From NCBI GenBank assembly GCA_027257055.1, contig JAPVLO010000039.1:3564501-3628500 (forward strand): a stretch of DNA of 64,000 bases, in the 5' to 3' direction. The notes under the pieces are model-generated. The model made no database searches. It saw nothing but the letters and a program-made list of their open reading frames with translations, and was not told the origin of the DNA. Source of the stretch: Cephalopachus bancanus (Eukaryota > Chordata > Mammalia > Primates > Tarsiidae). Both the position numbers and the translations under genes were made by a program. Below, piece by piece: positions 33,906 to 45,317 of this stretch. Each line of letters opens with the position of its first letter. Within the stretch, counting starts at the first letter, position 1.

Positions 33906-35447
33906 AAAGTATGAGCACGTTCTTACCAATGATAATACCTAGACCTATCCATCTAGTGTATACAAGAGGAGAATGTTGTTTCAGAGGTGGATATATTAGA
34001 GAAATGCAAGAAACAGGGACTATTCTAGGGCTTTTTAATAATAAGGAAGTTTATCCAGAGAATTGGAGAGATCTAAAAAGATACAGAGGGATGGTAATAG
34101 GATCTGGAAACTGGTGACTACAGAAACTGCCATAACCCTTGAAACCAATGCAAAGAGATGGTGTCTTCAGAGCTCAAAAGCCAGGGCCACCTTCCCAGAA
34201 GGAGATGGATTCTTGGAGGAGAGCTCTGAGGAAGGACCTGGGGATGCCCCAGGAGAGAGAGCAGGGAGAAGATGAGCCCTGCTTCTTTGTCATCAGGTTT
34301 TCCACTCATGGTTCCTCTGGGCTTAACATACCCAGAAATCACAAGCAAGGTAAGACAGGAGCATCCTTGTTCTGAAACACTGCAAAGAAAGTAAGCAGAT
34401 GGCTTTGAGTATCCTCAGGTAATTTCCTGGATAAGCAGAACAGGAATGTGGAAAATCATGCGCATTGTGGAGCCTTCTGTCAGAGAAGAAATGTTAAGTT
34501 GTATGAGTACCAGAATCGAATGGTAGTCCTCTAAGTGGTAGAAGGTAGGCATCATAGTAGGTGAAGACTAATATGAAGTGCCCTCTGTCACCCACCCCTC
34601 AAACTTTTGGTTGCTTTGTTTGTTTGCTTACTTCTGAGTTCTTCTAGTAAAATCTTATTTCTGTAATAACATACACTTTGTTCTAATTTGGTATTAACTA
34701 CATCTTTGCTCCAGATAAGGATAAAGTAGCTGCTTGCAAATGCAGACTACATATTATGGGCTTCCACATACTGTGATCTACCATATATTATGATATGTTA
34801 TTAATGAAACAGGCATATCTAATAACCTACTTCTGAAAGAACAGTTTGGCAGTCATTCATAAGTAGTGTATATGCCCATATTTTTTTTCTATTACTCAAA
34901 GTAGGCAATATAAAAGCCATAGACTCTTTGTTGGTAGTATTATTAGGATTGTGATTGTTTAGGAGAAGCTGCTGGGGAGTGTGACCACTTAGTAATTTGA
35001 TGTTTCAGTGCTTCTTCAAATGCATGATACTCATCAAAATCAATGCGTAGAAATTATAATGTCAATGTTTCTTTGGTCCAGATGAGTTTCTTCTATAATT
35101 CATGCTTACTAATCATGACATACGTTATTGTTAATTTTTTAACATTTAAAAATAACCAGTGGAAAAGAAAGCACTGAGGTACTCTCAGCAGAAGAATAAC
35201 TTAGTCTAATGTAACTCGAAGAGTTTCAGGTTTTGAGAAGCAATATGAGAGCCATAAAGTGCACATTGAATTTTACCTATCTCCATTCTTCTTTTATTTT
35301 CATCTGGCCATTTTCCCCCAAATCACCATTTTAATGTTTTTAATGAGGGTTGCCCATAAAGAGAATACTGAATACTGGGTGAATCTCTACATGGGTGAAT
35401 TAACTGTGGAGTACAAAAAGGCATATAATCTAGCTAAAGTAATGAGC
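33906..35447. other. Unassigned non-coding DNA
   Basis: About 1.5 kb with nothing confidently recognised. Three overlapping frames at 34063-34375 on both strands lack domains or splice context. Confidence 0.35.
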
Positions 35448-36036
35448 AAAGTTATTTCTTTTTTTCCTTTTCTTTTTTTTTTTTTGAGTTGGAGTCTCAC
35501 TCTGTCGCCCAGACTGGGCTCTGTTGACCTGCTGGGCTCTGGCGATCCTTCCGCCTCAGCCTTCCAAGTAGCTGGAATTACAGGCGCACGCTACCATGTC
35601 TGGCTGATTTTTTGATTTATTGTAGAGATGAGGTCTCGCTGCCCAGGCAGGTCTCGAACCCACAGGCTCAGGCAATCCACTCACCTCAACCTCCCAAAGG
35701 CGCGGGATTATAGGCTGAGCCACCGAGCCCGGCTCTTTTTCTTTTTCTTTTTTTGGAGTTGGAGTCTCACTACGTCACCCAGGCTAGAGGGCACGGCCAC
35801 CCCAGCGTTGACCTGCTGGGCTCCGGCAATCCTTCCACCTCAGTCTTCCAAGTAACCAGGACTACGGGCATGCACTACCATGCCCAGTTAATTTTTTATT
35901 TATTGTAGAAACGTGGTCTCACTGAGTTGCCTGTGCTGGTCTCAAACCTGTGGGCTCAGGCAATCCACTCGCCTTGGCCTCCCAAAGTGCTGAGATTACA
36001 TGCTGAGCCACCGAACCTGGCCCAGAGTTGATTCTT
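35448..36036 (-). mobile_element. Tandem pair of antisense Alus, younger inserted into tail of older
   Basis: Two antisense Alus lie head to tail (about 35470-35734 and 35735-36022). AAAGTTATTTCTT (35448-35460) and AGAGTTGATTCTT (36024-36036) flank the pair as a decayed target duplication of the older, right-hand copy. The younger copy sits in its poly-T. The younger copy has the 5-nt gap (GTCTCGCTGCCC) and a further deletion in its right arm (GACTGGGCTCTGTTGACCTG). The older copy is more mutated. Confidence 0.9.
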
Positions 36037-36365
36037 AAAACATACGGACTTCACAGCAACTTGGATGGATTTAGAGTTGATCATACTTAGTGATCTATCA
36101 CAGAAACAAAGAACAGAGTACCTTATGTTCTCACTTATAAGCGGACCTTGAACAATTATCATAATGCTATAAGAAAGGGATTGGCAGTAGTGGAAAACTG
36201 CCAGGGGAGGGGGATGGAATGAGTGGGCAGTTGAGGGAAACTGCTAGGGGAGGGATGGGCACACCTCATCAACAAGGGTACCTGCATACTCAATGTTTAT
36301 ATACCTAACCCTGAATTGTATCCTACATCTTTAAAAAAAACAAAATAAAAATAAATAAAAAAGAA
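36037..36365 (+). mobile_element. L1 3' end
   Basis: CACAGCAACTTGGATGGATT, TTATGTTCTCACTTATAAGC, ACTGCCAGGGGAGGGGGATG, CTCATCAACAAGGGTACCTG, AACCCTGAATTGTATCCTAC and a tail of AAAACAAAATAAAAATAAAT are L1 end landmarks. The CCTAACCCTGAATTGTA wording is the reverse complement of the start of the antisense L1s at 10985 and 59735, so all three belong to one lineage. Confidence 0.85.
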
Positions 36366-36419
36366 TAAAATGCCTGAATTTTAAAAAAATAATCCCTCAC
36401 ATCAGTATTTTCACCTTCA

Positions 36420-36507
36420 GAACCTACTATACTTTGTACCCAGCCACTGTGCGAAGAACTTTACGACATCTCATTAAATCTAACAACCATCTATGAGGTG
36501 GCGATGG
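36420..36507 (-). mobile_element. MIR, left part (split by MaLR LTR)
   Basis: CCAGCCACTGTGCGAAGAAC, TTTACGACATCTCATTAAAT and CATCTATGAGGTGG are antisense MIR landmarks. The next MIR motif is missing here and resumes at 36988. Confidence 0.7.
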
Positions 36508-36987
36508 CAGGCAGAATCATGGCCCCACAAAGATGCCCATGTCAATGTCAAGACCTGCGAATATGTTACTTTACATAGTAAAAGGACATTAAGGTTACTA
36601 ATCAGCTGACCTTAAATAGGGAAATTAAATAGGTTATCAAGGTGGTCTCAAGGTAACCACAAGAGACTTCAAATAGGGAAGAGGAAGACATAAGGGTCAG
36701 GGTCAGAGAGATGTGATGGAAGAAGGGCTTGGCTGGCCGTGACTGGTTTTGAACTTGGACGAGGCCATGAGCCAAAGAATACAGGTGGCTTCTAATAGTT
36801 GGAAAAGGCAAGGAAATGGATTTTCCCCAAAAACTTGAGACAGGAAGAACCCTGCTGACACTGCTGATTTTACTTTAGTAAGGCACATTGTGAACATCTG
36901 ACGTTCAGAAATATAGGAAGATAAATTTCTGTTGTTTTAAGCCCCTGAGATTATGGTAATTTGGGAAGCAGCAACAGGAATCTAAAA
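36508..36987 (+). mobile_element. MaLR-type LTR nested in MIR
   Basis: GGCAGAATCATGGCCCCACA, AAGATGCCCATGTCAATGTC, CGAATATGTTACTTTACATA, GAGATGTGATGGAAGAAGG, TTGGACGAGGCCATGAGCC, GGAAAAGGCAAGGAAATGGA, CCCTGCTGACACTGC and TAAATTTCTGTTGTTTTAAG are in standard order, ending AACAGGAATCTAAAATAG. It divides a MIR, so it is the younger of the two. The minus-strand frames 36602-36897 are artefacts. Confidence 0.8.
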
Positions 36988-37110
36988 TAGGTAAGAACTG
37001 TTATCCCCATTTTGCAGATGGCAAAACCAATGTGTATAAGCAAATGAAACCTACAGTGCAGTGATCAATAACATTGGGATTTAAGCCAGTCTTCCTGGGT
37101 CTACAAGATA
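36988..37110 (-). mobile_element. MIR, right part
   Basis: GTTATCCCCATTTTGCAGAT, GGCAAAACCAATGTG and TTTAAGCCAGTCTTCCTGGG continue the antisense MIR where 36507 stops. Confidence 0.75.
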
Positions 37111-37324
37111 GACTTTTCCCACAGAACACTATAGGGCTTTATTTTGAGCTGTTTCACTTAATTTAGATATCTGTTATTGCTTATAATACAAATCAGTGAT
37201 GTCCTAGAAAGAATTTGAGAAAATGTGATTATTTCAAAAATACAAACTCAAATTAAATCTAATAAGTCTTAGGAGTCAAGAAAATGGGGAGTCATTGGTG
37301 AATTAATATTTCTACAGCACCAAT

Positions 37325-37480
37325 TGTTTCAGGCACTATTTATGCATTGTATCATAAAATTTCCTTAAAATTCTCTATAGAGAAGACTATTTTTACATGA
37401 AAGATGATAGCATTTAGAGAGTGTACATCAACTGCCAAAGCTTACACAATAAGGAGCAGAGCTAAGGCTTTAGGTAAAGT
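37325..37480 (-). mobile_element. MIR-like fragment (antisense)
   Basis: TCAGGCACTATTTATGCATT, TATCATAAAATTTCCTTAAA, AGAGTGTACATCAACTGCCA, AAGCTTACACAATAAGGAGC and AGAGCTAAGG follow the antisense MIR order with strong decay. Confidence 0.55.
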
Positions 37481-37733
37481 TAATATCTCTCTCCAAGTTT
37501 GCACTGGTTCTATTTCAGCATGCTGCCAACTCCAGAAGGAAGATGCTTGTGAACAAAGATAACTTAAAAAGCTAGATGAGGACATATGACATCTTAAGTA
37601 TGTTCTCTCATCCTATGGTAGCTCATCAGCAGGTGAAACATTATTATTTTTGGTCTTTGATGTTGCCAGTGAATTTTGAAACTGTATATGCATGGGAAAA
37701 CCACAAAGTGCTGAAATAACTCTGTCTTATTTG

Positions 37734-37755
37734 TAGATAGATAGATAGATAGATA
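37734..37755. repeat. (TAGA)n tetranucleotide repeat
   Basis: About five TAGA units, followed by an imperfect AGAG-rich tract to about 37790. Confidence 0.95.
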
Positions 37756-37954
37756 CAGAGAAAGAGGGAGACAGAGAGAGACACCAAGTCCAAGACCGAG
37801 AAACAGAATTCTAACTGCCTAATGGGAAATGGTTGTCTGATTATTATAACACTTACTTTAAATGAGTTATTTATGCTGATGCTTGGTTTTTTAAAAATCT
37901 GAATATGAAAGCTAAGATTTCTCATTAATTCTGTCATGGCCCAATGTCAGTAGT

Positions 37955-38088
37955 CATATGGTTGCTCACCTGGTCACCCATGAATTCCCCAGGGAACTTG
38001 CTAAAAGTCCAGATTCCTGAGTTCCACTCTTAGGAATTCTTATTCAGTAGGTCTGCAATGCAGTGGCCTCAGGTACATTTAAAAATAT
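37955..38088. mobile_element. MER5A-like hAT element
   Basis: CCCCAGGGAACTTGCTAAAA, GTCCAGATTCCTGAGTTCC and GAATTCTTATTCAGTAGGTC then TGCAATGCAGTGGCCTCAGG, ending in TACATTTAAAA, follow MER5A. Confidence 0.7.
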
Positions 38089-38364
38089 ACAGTCATTTTT
38101 GAGATGTGAAACTTTAGATTCAACAAGAAAGAAAAATTGCCTGCATACATGAATTTCAGGAAGAAATAGCTTTCTGATGTATTGGCATACAAGGACTATC
38201 AGAAGCAGTATGTCACATGACTCCTGTTTCAGCCTGTTTACCTGTCCAAGCCTCTGCTTATCTCTACCCAACACTTTGGTTGTTGTGTAACTATAAATAC
38301 ATGTAGCATTATATGATGCATATTTCAGAACATGGTGTCCTGTGTGTTGCTTCATGATGAGATG

Positions 38365-38495
38365 ACCAGTCTGAATGCAAGCTCCGTGAAGACAAGGACT
38401 GCATCCATCTGTTCATTTCCATAGCATCTGTGCTCTGCACAGAACATGGCAGAAAGAAGGCATCCAATAAATATTTCTTGAACAACTGATGAGTA
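38365..38495 (+). mobile_element. L2 terminal fragment
   Basis: GCAAGCTCCGTGAAGACAAG, GACTGCATCCATCTGTTCAT, CTGCACAGAACATGGCAGAA and GGCATCCAATAAATATTTCT then TGAACAACTGA are the sense L2 end. Confidence 0.75.
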
Positions 38496-39267
38496 CTAAG
38501 TTTCACCATTTACTCAAAGTCACTACATGCTACCTAAGTATCAGCGTAAGCAAAAATGAGATTCACTCCAATAACATACCCACTGGACAATTGTATTTGG
38601 ACAAAATGCTGCCACTTCTGGTTTCCCACTTTGGGGTTTAGTAAGACTATAAATTCAAAGCAGCCATAAAGTGACTACCACCCCAGTGCAAGATCCTACC
38701 AATAGTCTGTGTCCAATAATATCATAAATAAATAAAGCAGAACTCCAAACTATATGTAAGCAATGAAACAAATGCCAGAAAGCTAACTAAAAAAGCTACA
38801 TTATGTTAGGAAGGTGAAATTGCGAATAATATTTTCTCTATTTGTTATTTTCCTAATTGTGTTTTATTATAAATGATACATTTACTTTTTAAAAGGCTAT
38901 CTACTTACTCAGTTATTCCAATCTCAAGTACAGATTAATTGGTAAGAGAGAAATACTTATAGAATCTTGGAATTACATATTCCTATTGAACTTTAGAAAA
39001 TTATAGACCTTAGAATTATATGTGTGTGTGCATGTGTTTATGTAATAAAATGTTTAAGCATGCTCAAAAGTCAAATATTTTTTATATTGAGTCCCATGTA
39101 CCCATTACTCATATTCAACAGTAACAAAGATGTTGCTACATTTGCTTTCACTTGATATTTATTTGCCTATTCATGTATTTGCTAATGTATTTTAAGCAAC
39201 TCTAGAATAACTTCTACTTTATAATCCATTTGTGCCACTAAAAAGTATGGATACTTTCTTATGTAAC
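38496..39267. other. Unassigned AT-rich DNA, partly LINE-like
   Basis: 39000-39260 (CCCATGTACCCATTACTCAT, TTGCTACATTTGCTTTCACT) resembles a common but very old LINE-derived repeat; the rest is unrecognised. Confidence 0.35.
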
Positions 39268-39370
39268 AATAATGCACAGTGATTTGGGAAGCTGAAACAG
39301 GAGGATTGCTTGAACCTGGGAGTTCAAGTCCAGCTTGGGCAATATAGCAAGACTCTCATTTATTAAACAA
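39268..39370 (+). mobile_element. Old Alu left-arm fragment
   Basis: TGATTTGGGAAGCTGAAACA, GGAGGATTGCTTGAACCTGG and CAGCTTGGGCAATATAGCAA are the middle of an Alu left arm; no second arm or clear tail. Confidence 0.7.
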
Positions 39371-40384
39371 TTAAATTAATTGGAAGTTTAATACTTGTAG
39401 TCTTAAGTTTAGCTTCTGGAATTGGGCATTTAATATGCCATCGAATGTGATCTTGTTTGTAAAGCAAATTAAGAAAAATGTTTATACATATGAAACTTTG
39501 GCCTTCCTATTTGTAATGATGCAGGCCATGTTTTTGTTAAGCTCTGGCCAGGCCATGCTTTTCTTTAATTCCTGGTGCCTCCCCAATCTGAGGGAGGTAG
39601 ATTCCCCTTTTTGCTCTCCCTTCAATCTAATTTCTAAATAAATGATTTTCTCAATCTGAAAAAATTAATTAATTAGATTATTTCTTAAAAGATGCTATCA
39701 TTATATGTGACAGAACCAACAATAAGATTTATGAAATGTCTTGGAAATAAAAGCCAGTTTAAAGATCCTATGGTCTGTCTATGGTAGCTTCTTGTCTATT
39801 ATTTTCTTTCTTTCAGTGGAGACTGCTGGGCTGATCACAGCAACTCCCAAAGGCCGGCATGCCAAGATGAGGGGAGTGTGCAAACAGAAAGAGGAGGGGG
39901 AGAAGCAGGTGGGGGCTAGAAAGGAGCCAAAGGGACTCGCGGTGTTTCAAAGACAAACCTGTGAGTTCACAAGAAGACCAAAGCCAGCTGGGTGAAAGGA
40001 TTGCATTTGGCTGGAGAACCCCCAAGGCCGGGAGAAGAAAAGGAGATCAGAGTTCAGAAGCCATAAACAAACTTCACTGAACCACCCACTCACACAGAGA
40101 TGTGACACATCACAAAGTTGGGGATCAAAACTGGGCAGAAGGAACACGTGGCAAGTGGAGTTCCAGGGACATCTGCCTGCTTCTAAAAAATGCCCACAAA
40201 GCAGGACAAAAAACAAAAAATGCAGCCAATTATCCAGATGTTACTCCTAACATTAAGGTCGTCTTGATGCCCAGCAATCACAGCCCAGACGTCCTCACTG
40301 GTGGGAAAGCGGGGGAGGGGGCAGGACCCTTGCCATTCACACTGCCATATACCCTGCGAGGCTTAACCCCAGCTCCACACAACC
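39371..40384. other. Unassigned DNA with G/A-rich candidate exon
   Basis: No transposon recognised. 39817-40450 is less AT-rich than its surroundings. The open frames on both strands here (39741-39995 plus, 39813-40025 and 39947-40216 minus, 40102-40461 plus) have no recognisable domains. Confidence 0.35.
39817..39960 (+). other. Weak candidate exon, 144 nt
   Basis: TTATTTTCTTTCTTTCAG ends at 39816 and GTGAGT starts at 39961. One frame (the one beginning at 39741) stays open across the whole segment, and 144 is a multiple of three. The reading is Lys/Glu-rich without a known domain. Splice-like words of this quality occur by chance, so support is weak. Confidence 0.13.
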
Positions 40385-40510
40385 GTCACCTGAGAGCTTT
40401 CCCAAGTTCTGACGCCCAGAGCCCAGCCCAAGAGGCCTGGAATCATTTGGCCTGGGTATAGCTGAAGAGTTGGTATTTTTTAAAGCTCTGCAGATGATTC
40501 CAATGTGTGT
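40385..40510. mobile_element. MER5-like hAT fragment
   Basis: GGTATTTTTTAAAGCTCTGC then AGATGATTCCAATGTG resembles the 3' part of MER5B-type elements (tttttaaagctccccaggtgattctaatgtg). Only the right end is recognisable. Confidence 0.4.
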
Positions 40511-41202
40511 GAGTGTTGTGATCTTATTGCAAAAGCAAGAATCTTAAATCTAGCCCATATTGATTGCACAAAGAGATTTTTGTTTTGTGCAGGAGGTGGT
40601 GGCCTTCACACAAAATATCATTAAATAGATTCGTTTAAACCCTTAACATTTTTAAACTGAGCTATTTCGTACAGGACCCCAATTTCCAGGTTCTGTTGAG
40701 GAAGTTGAGAATCTCCAGCGATGTGGGTTGCCTTCCCTGTGGATGTTCCCCACTTTAAACTGCTATGTTTGGCCACACACTTGGCCCTGAGACATCAAAA
40801 ACAAAAAGGCAAGTCGCAACAACTGTTGCGACTCAGGTCTTTCTGCGGTTTCCCTTCAGTTCATGGAAAGAATAATTCAGCTGAGACCACAATGGCAATG
40901 ACTTTTTTCCACTTGCAATTCTTCTTTAACTTTTAATTTTTTTGCCACTAGCATGGAAAGTAGATTATCAGGGCAAGTAAAGATTTACCAACATTAATAA
41001 AATTATGAGGCTTCTTTTCTTGTGTGCGTTGATAAAAAAATGAGGTGACAAGGGTACTGGTTCAACTCAGGACTCCCAATCTCCAGCTCTGGTTTTATTT
41101 CTCATTAGTGACAGAAGTTTGAGTTGGAGTCTTAACCACTCCAGGCCTCCAAAGTTTTAGTTGCATATGATGGGGTTGGGCTTCTGCTGCCTTTCTGTTT
41201 TT
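40511..41202. other. Unassigned non-coding DNA
   Basis: No repeat or gene recognised. Contains a small inverted repeat CGCAACAACTGTTGCG near 40817. Confidence 0.4.
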
Positions 41203-41533
41203 AAATTCTACATTTTTCTTTCTTTCTTTCTTTCTTTTTTGCATTGGAATCTCACTCTGTCACCCAGGCTGGAGTATGGTAGCACATTCACGGCCACCCC
41301 AGTGTCGACCTGCTGGGCTCTGACGAGACTTCCGCCTCAGCCTTCCAAGTAGCCAGCACTACAGGTATGTGCTATCACTCCCAGCTAATTTTTTTATTTA
41401 TTGTAGAGATGAGGTTGCCAAGTTGCTTGGACTGGTCTCAAACCTGTGGGCTCAGGCAATCCACTCGCCTTGGCCTCCCAAAGTGTTGGGATTACAGCCT
41501 AAGCCACCGAGCCAGGCCAAAGTCTATATTTTT
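41203..41533 (-). mobile_element. Lemur-type Alu, moderately old
   Basis: AAATTCTACATTTTT (41203-41217) and AAAGTCTATATTTTT (41519-41533) flank an antisense dimer (41218-41518) whose tail became (TTTC)n. It keeps GCCAAGTTGCTTGG, so it is ungapped. It shares the CGACCTGCTGGGCTC right arm with the younger copies but has lost many CpGs. Confidence 0.9.
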
Positions 41534-41934
41534 CCAAGTGCTAAGTAATAGCAATGGGAAACCACAGAAGGGAGAAGGCAGTGAACGGAACAGAAAAATG
41601 GCATTTCCAGCTCATCTTGAGTGGGGAGATGGTTCACGGATGAACATATGAGATGTCCACGCATCAGTGAATACCTGACCACCTTGGACATGGGCCAAAT
41701 GGAACTAGAGCAAGAGGAGGCTTTACGGGAGTCTCTGCCTGGCCTCCCAGCATCAAGCACATCCCCATCCTGCAGGTGACCTTTGTATAAGAACATCAAG
41801 ACATCTCGGAGGTCAGTGGTTGGGGTTTCAGCATTCTGATCACCTCCCCTCTAGCTGGAGAACTAACCACCGAGTCATGAGACTTAGCTGCCTTCTCTCT
41901 TTGCTCTAGGGAGAGTATCCCATTAAGACAAAGT
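41534..41934. other. Unassigned non-coding DNA
   Basis: Nothing recognised. Short overlapping frames on the minus strand are not supported. Confidence 0.4.
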
Positions 41935-42245
41935 TTCCTGCTGTTCTTAGGACCAAAAAATACAAGCAACAAAAAGGAAACAAAAATAGATAAATTGGAT
42001 TTCCTCAAAATTAAAAACCTTCTGTGAAATCAAAGGACACTATCAACAGAGGGAAAAGGCAACCCACAGAATGAAAGAAAGCATTTGAAAGTCATACATC
42101 TAATAAAGGATTGATATCCCGAATCCACAAAGAGCTCCTAAAACTCAACAATAGCAACAAGTAACAATCCAATTAAAAACTGAGCAAAGGATTTGAATAG
42201 ACATTTCTCCAAAGAAGACATACAAATGGCTAATAAACAGCTTAA
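41935..42245 (+). mobile_element. Internal L1 ORF2 fragment
   Basis: AAATAGATAAATTGGATTTC, ATTAAAAACCTTCTGTGAAA, TCAAAGGACACTATCAACAG, AAGTCATACATCTAATAAAG, TTTGAATAGACATTTCTCCA and AAAGAAGACATACAAATGGC then TAATAAACA are an ORF2 interval upstream of the C-terminal tail. No 3' UTR or tail follows, so it is a deleted fragment. It has stop codons in frame. Confidence 0.85.
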
Positions 42246-42595
42246 GGAACAAATAACGAAGGAAAAGAAGGAAAACAGAATCCTATTTCTCTCCTTATGC
42301 CCAGCTGCTACTCTCCATATCATTCCTTGATTCCCTGCCCCACCTTGCAATAGAGTATAGTTGTTTATTGGAATGGTCTGAGCTAATGATATGACCCCAC
42401 TGCCACTGAGCAAGGTCACTGTGCTTTTTAAAAGTCACAAACTGTGGCTCTATATCCCCACCCTTTAACATCCTCTTGAGTCCCATGGGCTAGAACTGGA
42501 GCAGTCTGCTTGGGTCATATTGTGTTTTTATAGTAAAAAAAAAAAAATATTTGAGAGGATAAGTTAAGATGGAAGGAGTCTCTTCTACAGATCTG

Positions 42596-42597
<2 letters not shown>
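42246..42597. other. Unassigned non-coding DNA
   Basis: No repeat recognised; an A run lies at 42536-42547. Confidence 0.4.

Positions 42598-42664
<67 letters not shown>
42598..42664. repeat. (TC)n microsatellite
   Basis: Long TC run with a single TTTC interruption near 42655. It creates an Arg-Glu open frame on the minus strand (42490-42696) that is not a gene. Confidence 0.98.
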
Positions 42665-44349
42665 CATCTGAGAGTTCTTGAATGACCTGGTCCCAAGGAT
42701 CAGATTGGAATTAAAAGTGAAGAAAAAAGATCCCCTTACAGCCTTTAACCAGAGCTAACTTAAGAAATAGGGTACTTGCAAACCTGTTAGTAGAGTTTTA
42801 CTAGGATTTCTATCCCATTCCTATCCCATAGCTCTTCATATGAAGAATTAAGTTGAAATTCCTGTAAGAGAAGAGGTGAATGGCGAAGTCTGACTTTATG
42901 AGCCTCTTGGATTCTGATACCAACAAAAATATCCAACCTCTTGCCTTGATCTCCATTAAATTAACCAGGTGAACAAGAAACTCTCATGAAAGTTCATTGG
43001 AGAGGGTAGCTCATAAGAAGCATAAATGCTGGTGCCAGAACTTTCAAATTATACCTCAAGATGGAATCATATTCTGGCTCAATTAGTCATTCAGCAAAAA
43101 GAATTCTTCCATTTCATGCTCTCAAAAATAAATAAAAAAATAACTTCTAGGCTGGATATCTAATTCCTTTCTATTCTTCAATTTAAAGCACAAAGGCTTT
43201 AGAGTTGGGCTAAAGGGGTTATTTAAATACCGAAGCTGTTGCTACTCTATAATTTTTGGTCTGACTGAAAAGTTTTAAAACATTTTTTTCTTTTATTTCT
43301 CTATTTTTGATGCCCTTTCTCAGGGAGTAACTATAGCTCTGACTATAATCACATTTAAGAGGCTATATTTTCTCACACTTTTCTGATTCAGAGCATTACC
43401 TGAGGGACTTTGTTTAGTCATATTAGAGGCTTTTTTCATAGATCTAAATCCCCAGCTATAATTCACCAGGGCAGCATGTAAGTTCCTCTTAGGGGATTTT
43501 TTTCCTCCTTCTCTTTCTTTCTTACGTTGACTACATCCTTGATCCACATAAAAGGATATAATCTTGCTTGTTACTTATATTGTCTGTCTGTGAGAACAAA
43601 TGTTTCATAACGGGGCTGTTTCCTAAATGTTAAATCTATAAACTTGTAATTCTATCAGACCAAGATATTTAGGCGGATTCAGATTTGTCCCATTCACTGT
43701 TTCAGCTCTGATTTCCCCAGAACTGATGACAGGTTTGTAAGTAATATTAACTGTCTTTTGTAGTAAATTACATCTTATAATCACCACAGCGTACGTCTCT
43801 GGCCAGAGCAGTTATCAGCTGAAGCAAATAAAGGGTTTGGAGACTCTGCTATCTGTTTCCTTTCAGAAAACCAGAAGTCCTCTATAAACACGAGTGTGCA
43901 GAATGAGAGGTCATCTTTTGAAAGCTATAATAAAGCATGATTGTAACAGAACATGTGACAGCCTGCTTAGCAGAGCAGCCTCCTGACAGTGGCTCAGCCG
44001 GAGCCAGTTGCCAGGCAGGAAGGGAAAGGGGGAGAACAGAGGACCAGGTAGGGGAAGACAGAGAACAAAAGCCCCAGGGATTCTGCCTTGTGAATGTTGT
44101 GTTAATCAGCACTGTCATTAATTTTAAGAAAAAAAAAATTGTCTTTGAGAGGACAAAAAAAATTCTGTATCTCTATTCCACAAACTTGGGTGATGGGACT
44201 CTTAAAGGAGGTGAGAAACGGGAGACTGGAAAGCCCATCGATGAATTCCTAACCCCCTTCTGCCACGTGTTCAAGTCCCAAGCAATGAAACCCAGATCCT
44301 TTTGTGGCCCCCTGGGCTTTTGGGGGAAGATGGTAGTATCATAACATCT
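42665..44349. other. Repeat-poor block
   Basis: No transposon recognised in 1.7 kb. 43660-43880 is balanced in composition (ACCACAGCGTACGTCTCTGG, GTTATCAGCTGAAGC). The 135-codon frame at 43937-44344 (plus) has no known domain and overlaps minus-strand frames. Could hold regulatory DNA. Confidence 0.3.
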
Positions 44350-44830
44350 CACATACACTTATTATGTATCATGGACTGTGTTCAACACTTTGTTGCTCAT
44401 TGGTTAACACTTCACAACACCTACTGGACATTTACTATTCTTGTACGCTGGGTCCTCTTCTAGTTGCCTTATGTGTGCTAACTTCTTGAATGCTCACAAC
44501 TCTGTAAGCTAAGTGCTCTTGTTAATTGCCTTTGACGAACACAGAACTGAGAGCTGCATTAAGTTTAATGCACCTGCTCAAGACTGGATAGCTGGGAGGT
44601 GAGCAGCTAAGATTTGAACTGGCTTAGGATGACTCCATGTGTACAGTTCTTAACCACTATACCCTGTTACCACTAAATAGTATTAGAGACCTTGGTAAGG
44701 AGATAACATGATTAGTCCAATTTACATAGAGGAAAAATAAGTCCCTGCAAGTATTAAGTGGTAGCAGTTCTATTACTTGCCTGAAAACTGAACTTCCTAG
44801 ACCACTAGGTTCTCTCATTAATTCTTAGGA
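44350..44830 (-). mobile_element. MIR cluster (antisense)
   Basis: A near full-length MIR is at about 44400-44670: ACCTACTGGACATTTACTAT, CTTCTAGTTGCCTTATGTGT, CTAACTTCTTGAATGCTCAC, ACTGGATAGCTGGGAGGTGA and TTCTTAACCACTATACC. Short MIR-like pieces sit on both sides (44350-44400; 44690-44820 with TAGTCCAATTTACATAGAGG). Confidence 0.7.
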
Positions 44831-45317
44831 TCTAAGTCTTTGGGGTGTGTCCCTTAGGATTTTTTTTAAAGTTACTTATTATTCTGAGCTAAGTTGGGGA
44901 TTCCAAGATAAATGCGATATGTTCCCAGAGTACTTTAAATCACGAGTAAGAAGAAGTCTAGGTTTAGAAAATATTTAGAAGGGGGTCTTCATTAGCTCAT
45001 AGTTATTGACACCCAAATTTTGCCTCTTCAAGATGATGCTATTACTATAGCCAGGTCACAATTTCACAAATGCACAAAACCATTAGAGGACCCCTGGCTG
45101 ATTGAAAATTTAAAATGTATTCAACAAATGTGGTTTTGATCTATTTAAACTTCTGTGATGCAGCAAGAACAGTGCAATCATCACTACTCATGTTCTCAAC
45201 AATGATTTGGAACATGTCTTTGATGTGAACACTAGAGATATTTGAGTTGAAAGAAAAAAAGTTGAATACAAGCCCATGGATAATGCCAAATGACCATGTC
45301 AGATTATTTGGAACGTA
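44831..45317. other. Unassigned non-coding DNA
   Basis: No repeat or gene recognised. Confidence 0.4.

Noticed and set aside
35259..35855. Adjacent plus-strand frames of 118 and 75 codons
   Set aside because: Both read through the tandem Alu pair.
40102..40461. 119-codon plus-strand frame
   Set aside because: Ends in MER5-like sequence, with no domain or promoter context.
43937..44344. 135-codon plus-strand frame
   Set aside because: No recognisable domain, A-rich run in the middle, and a mirror frame on the minus strand; probably chance.
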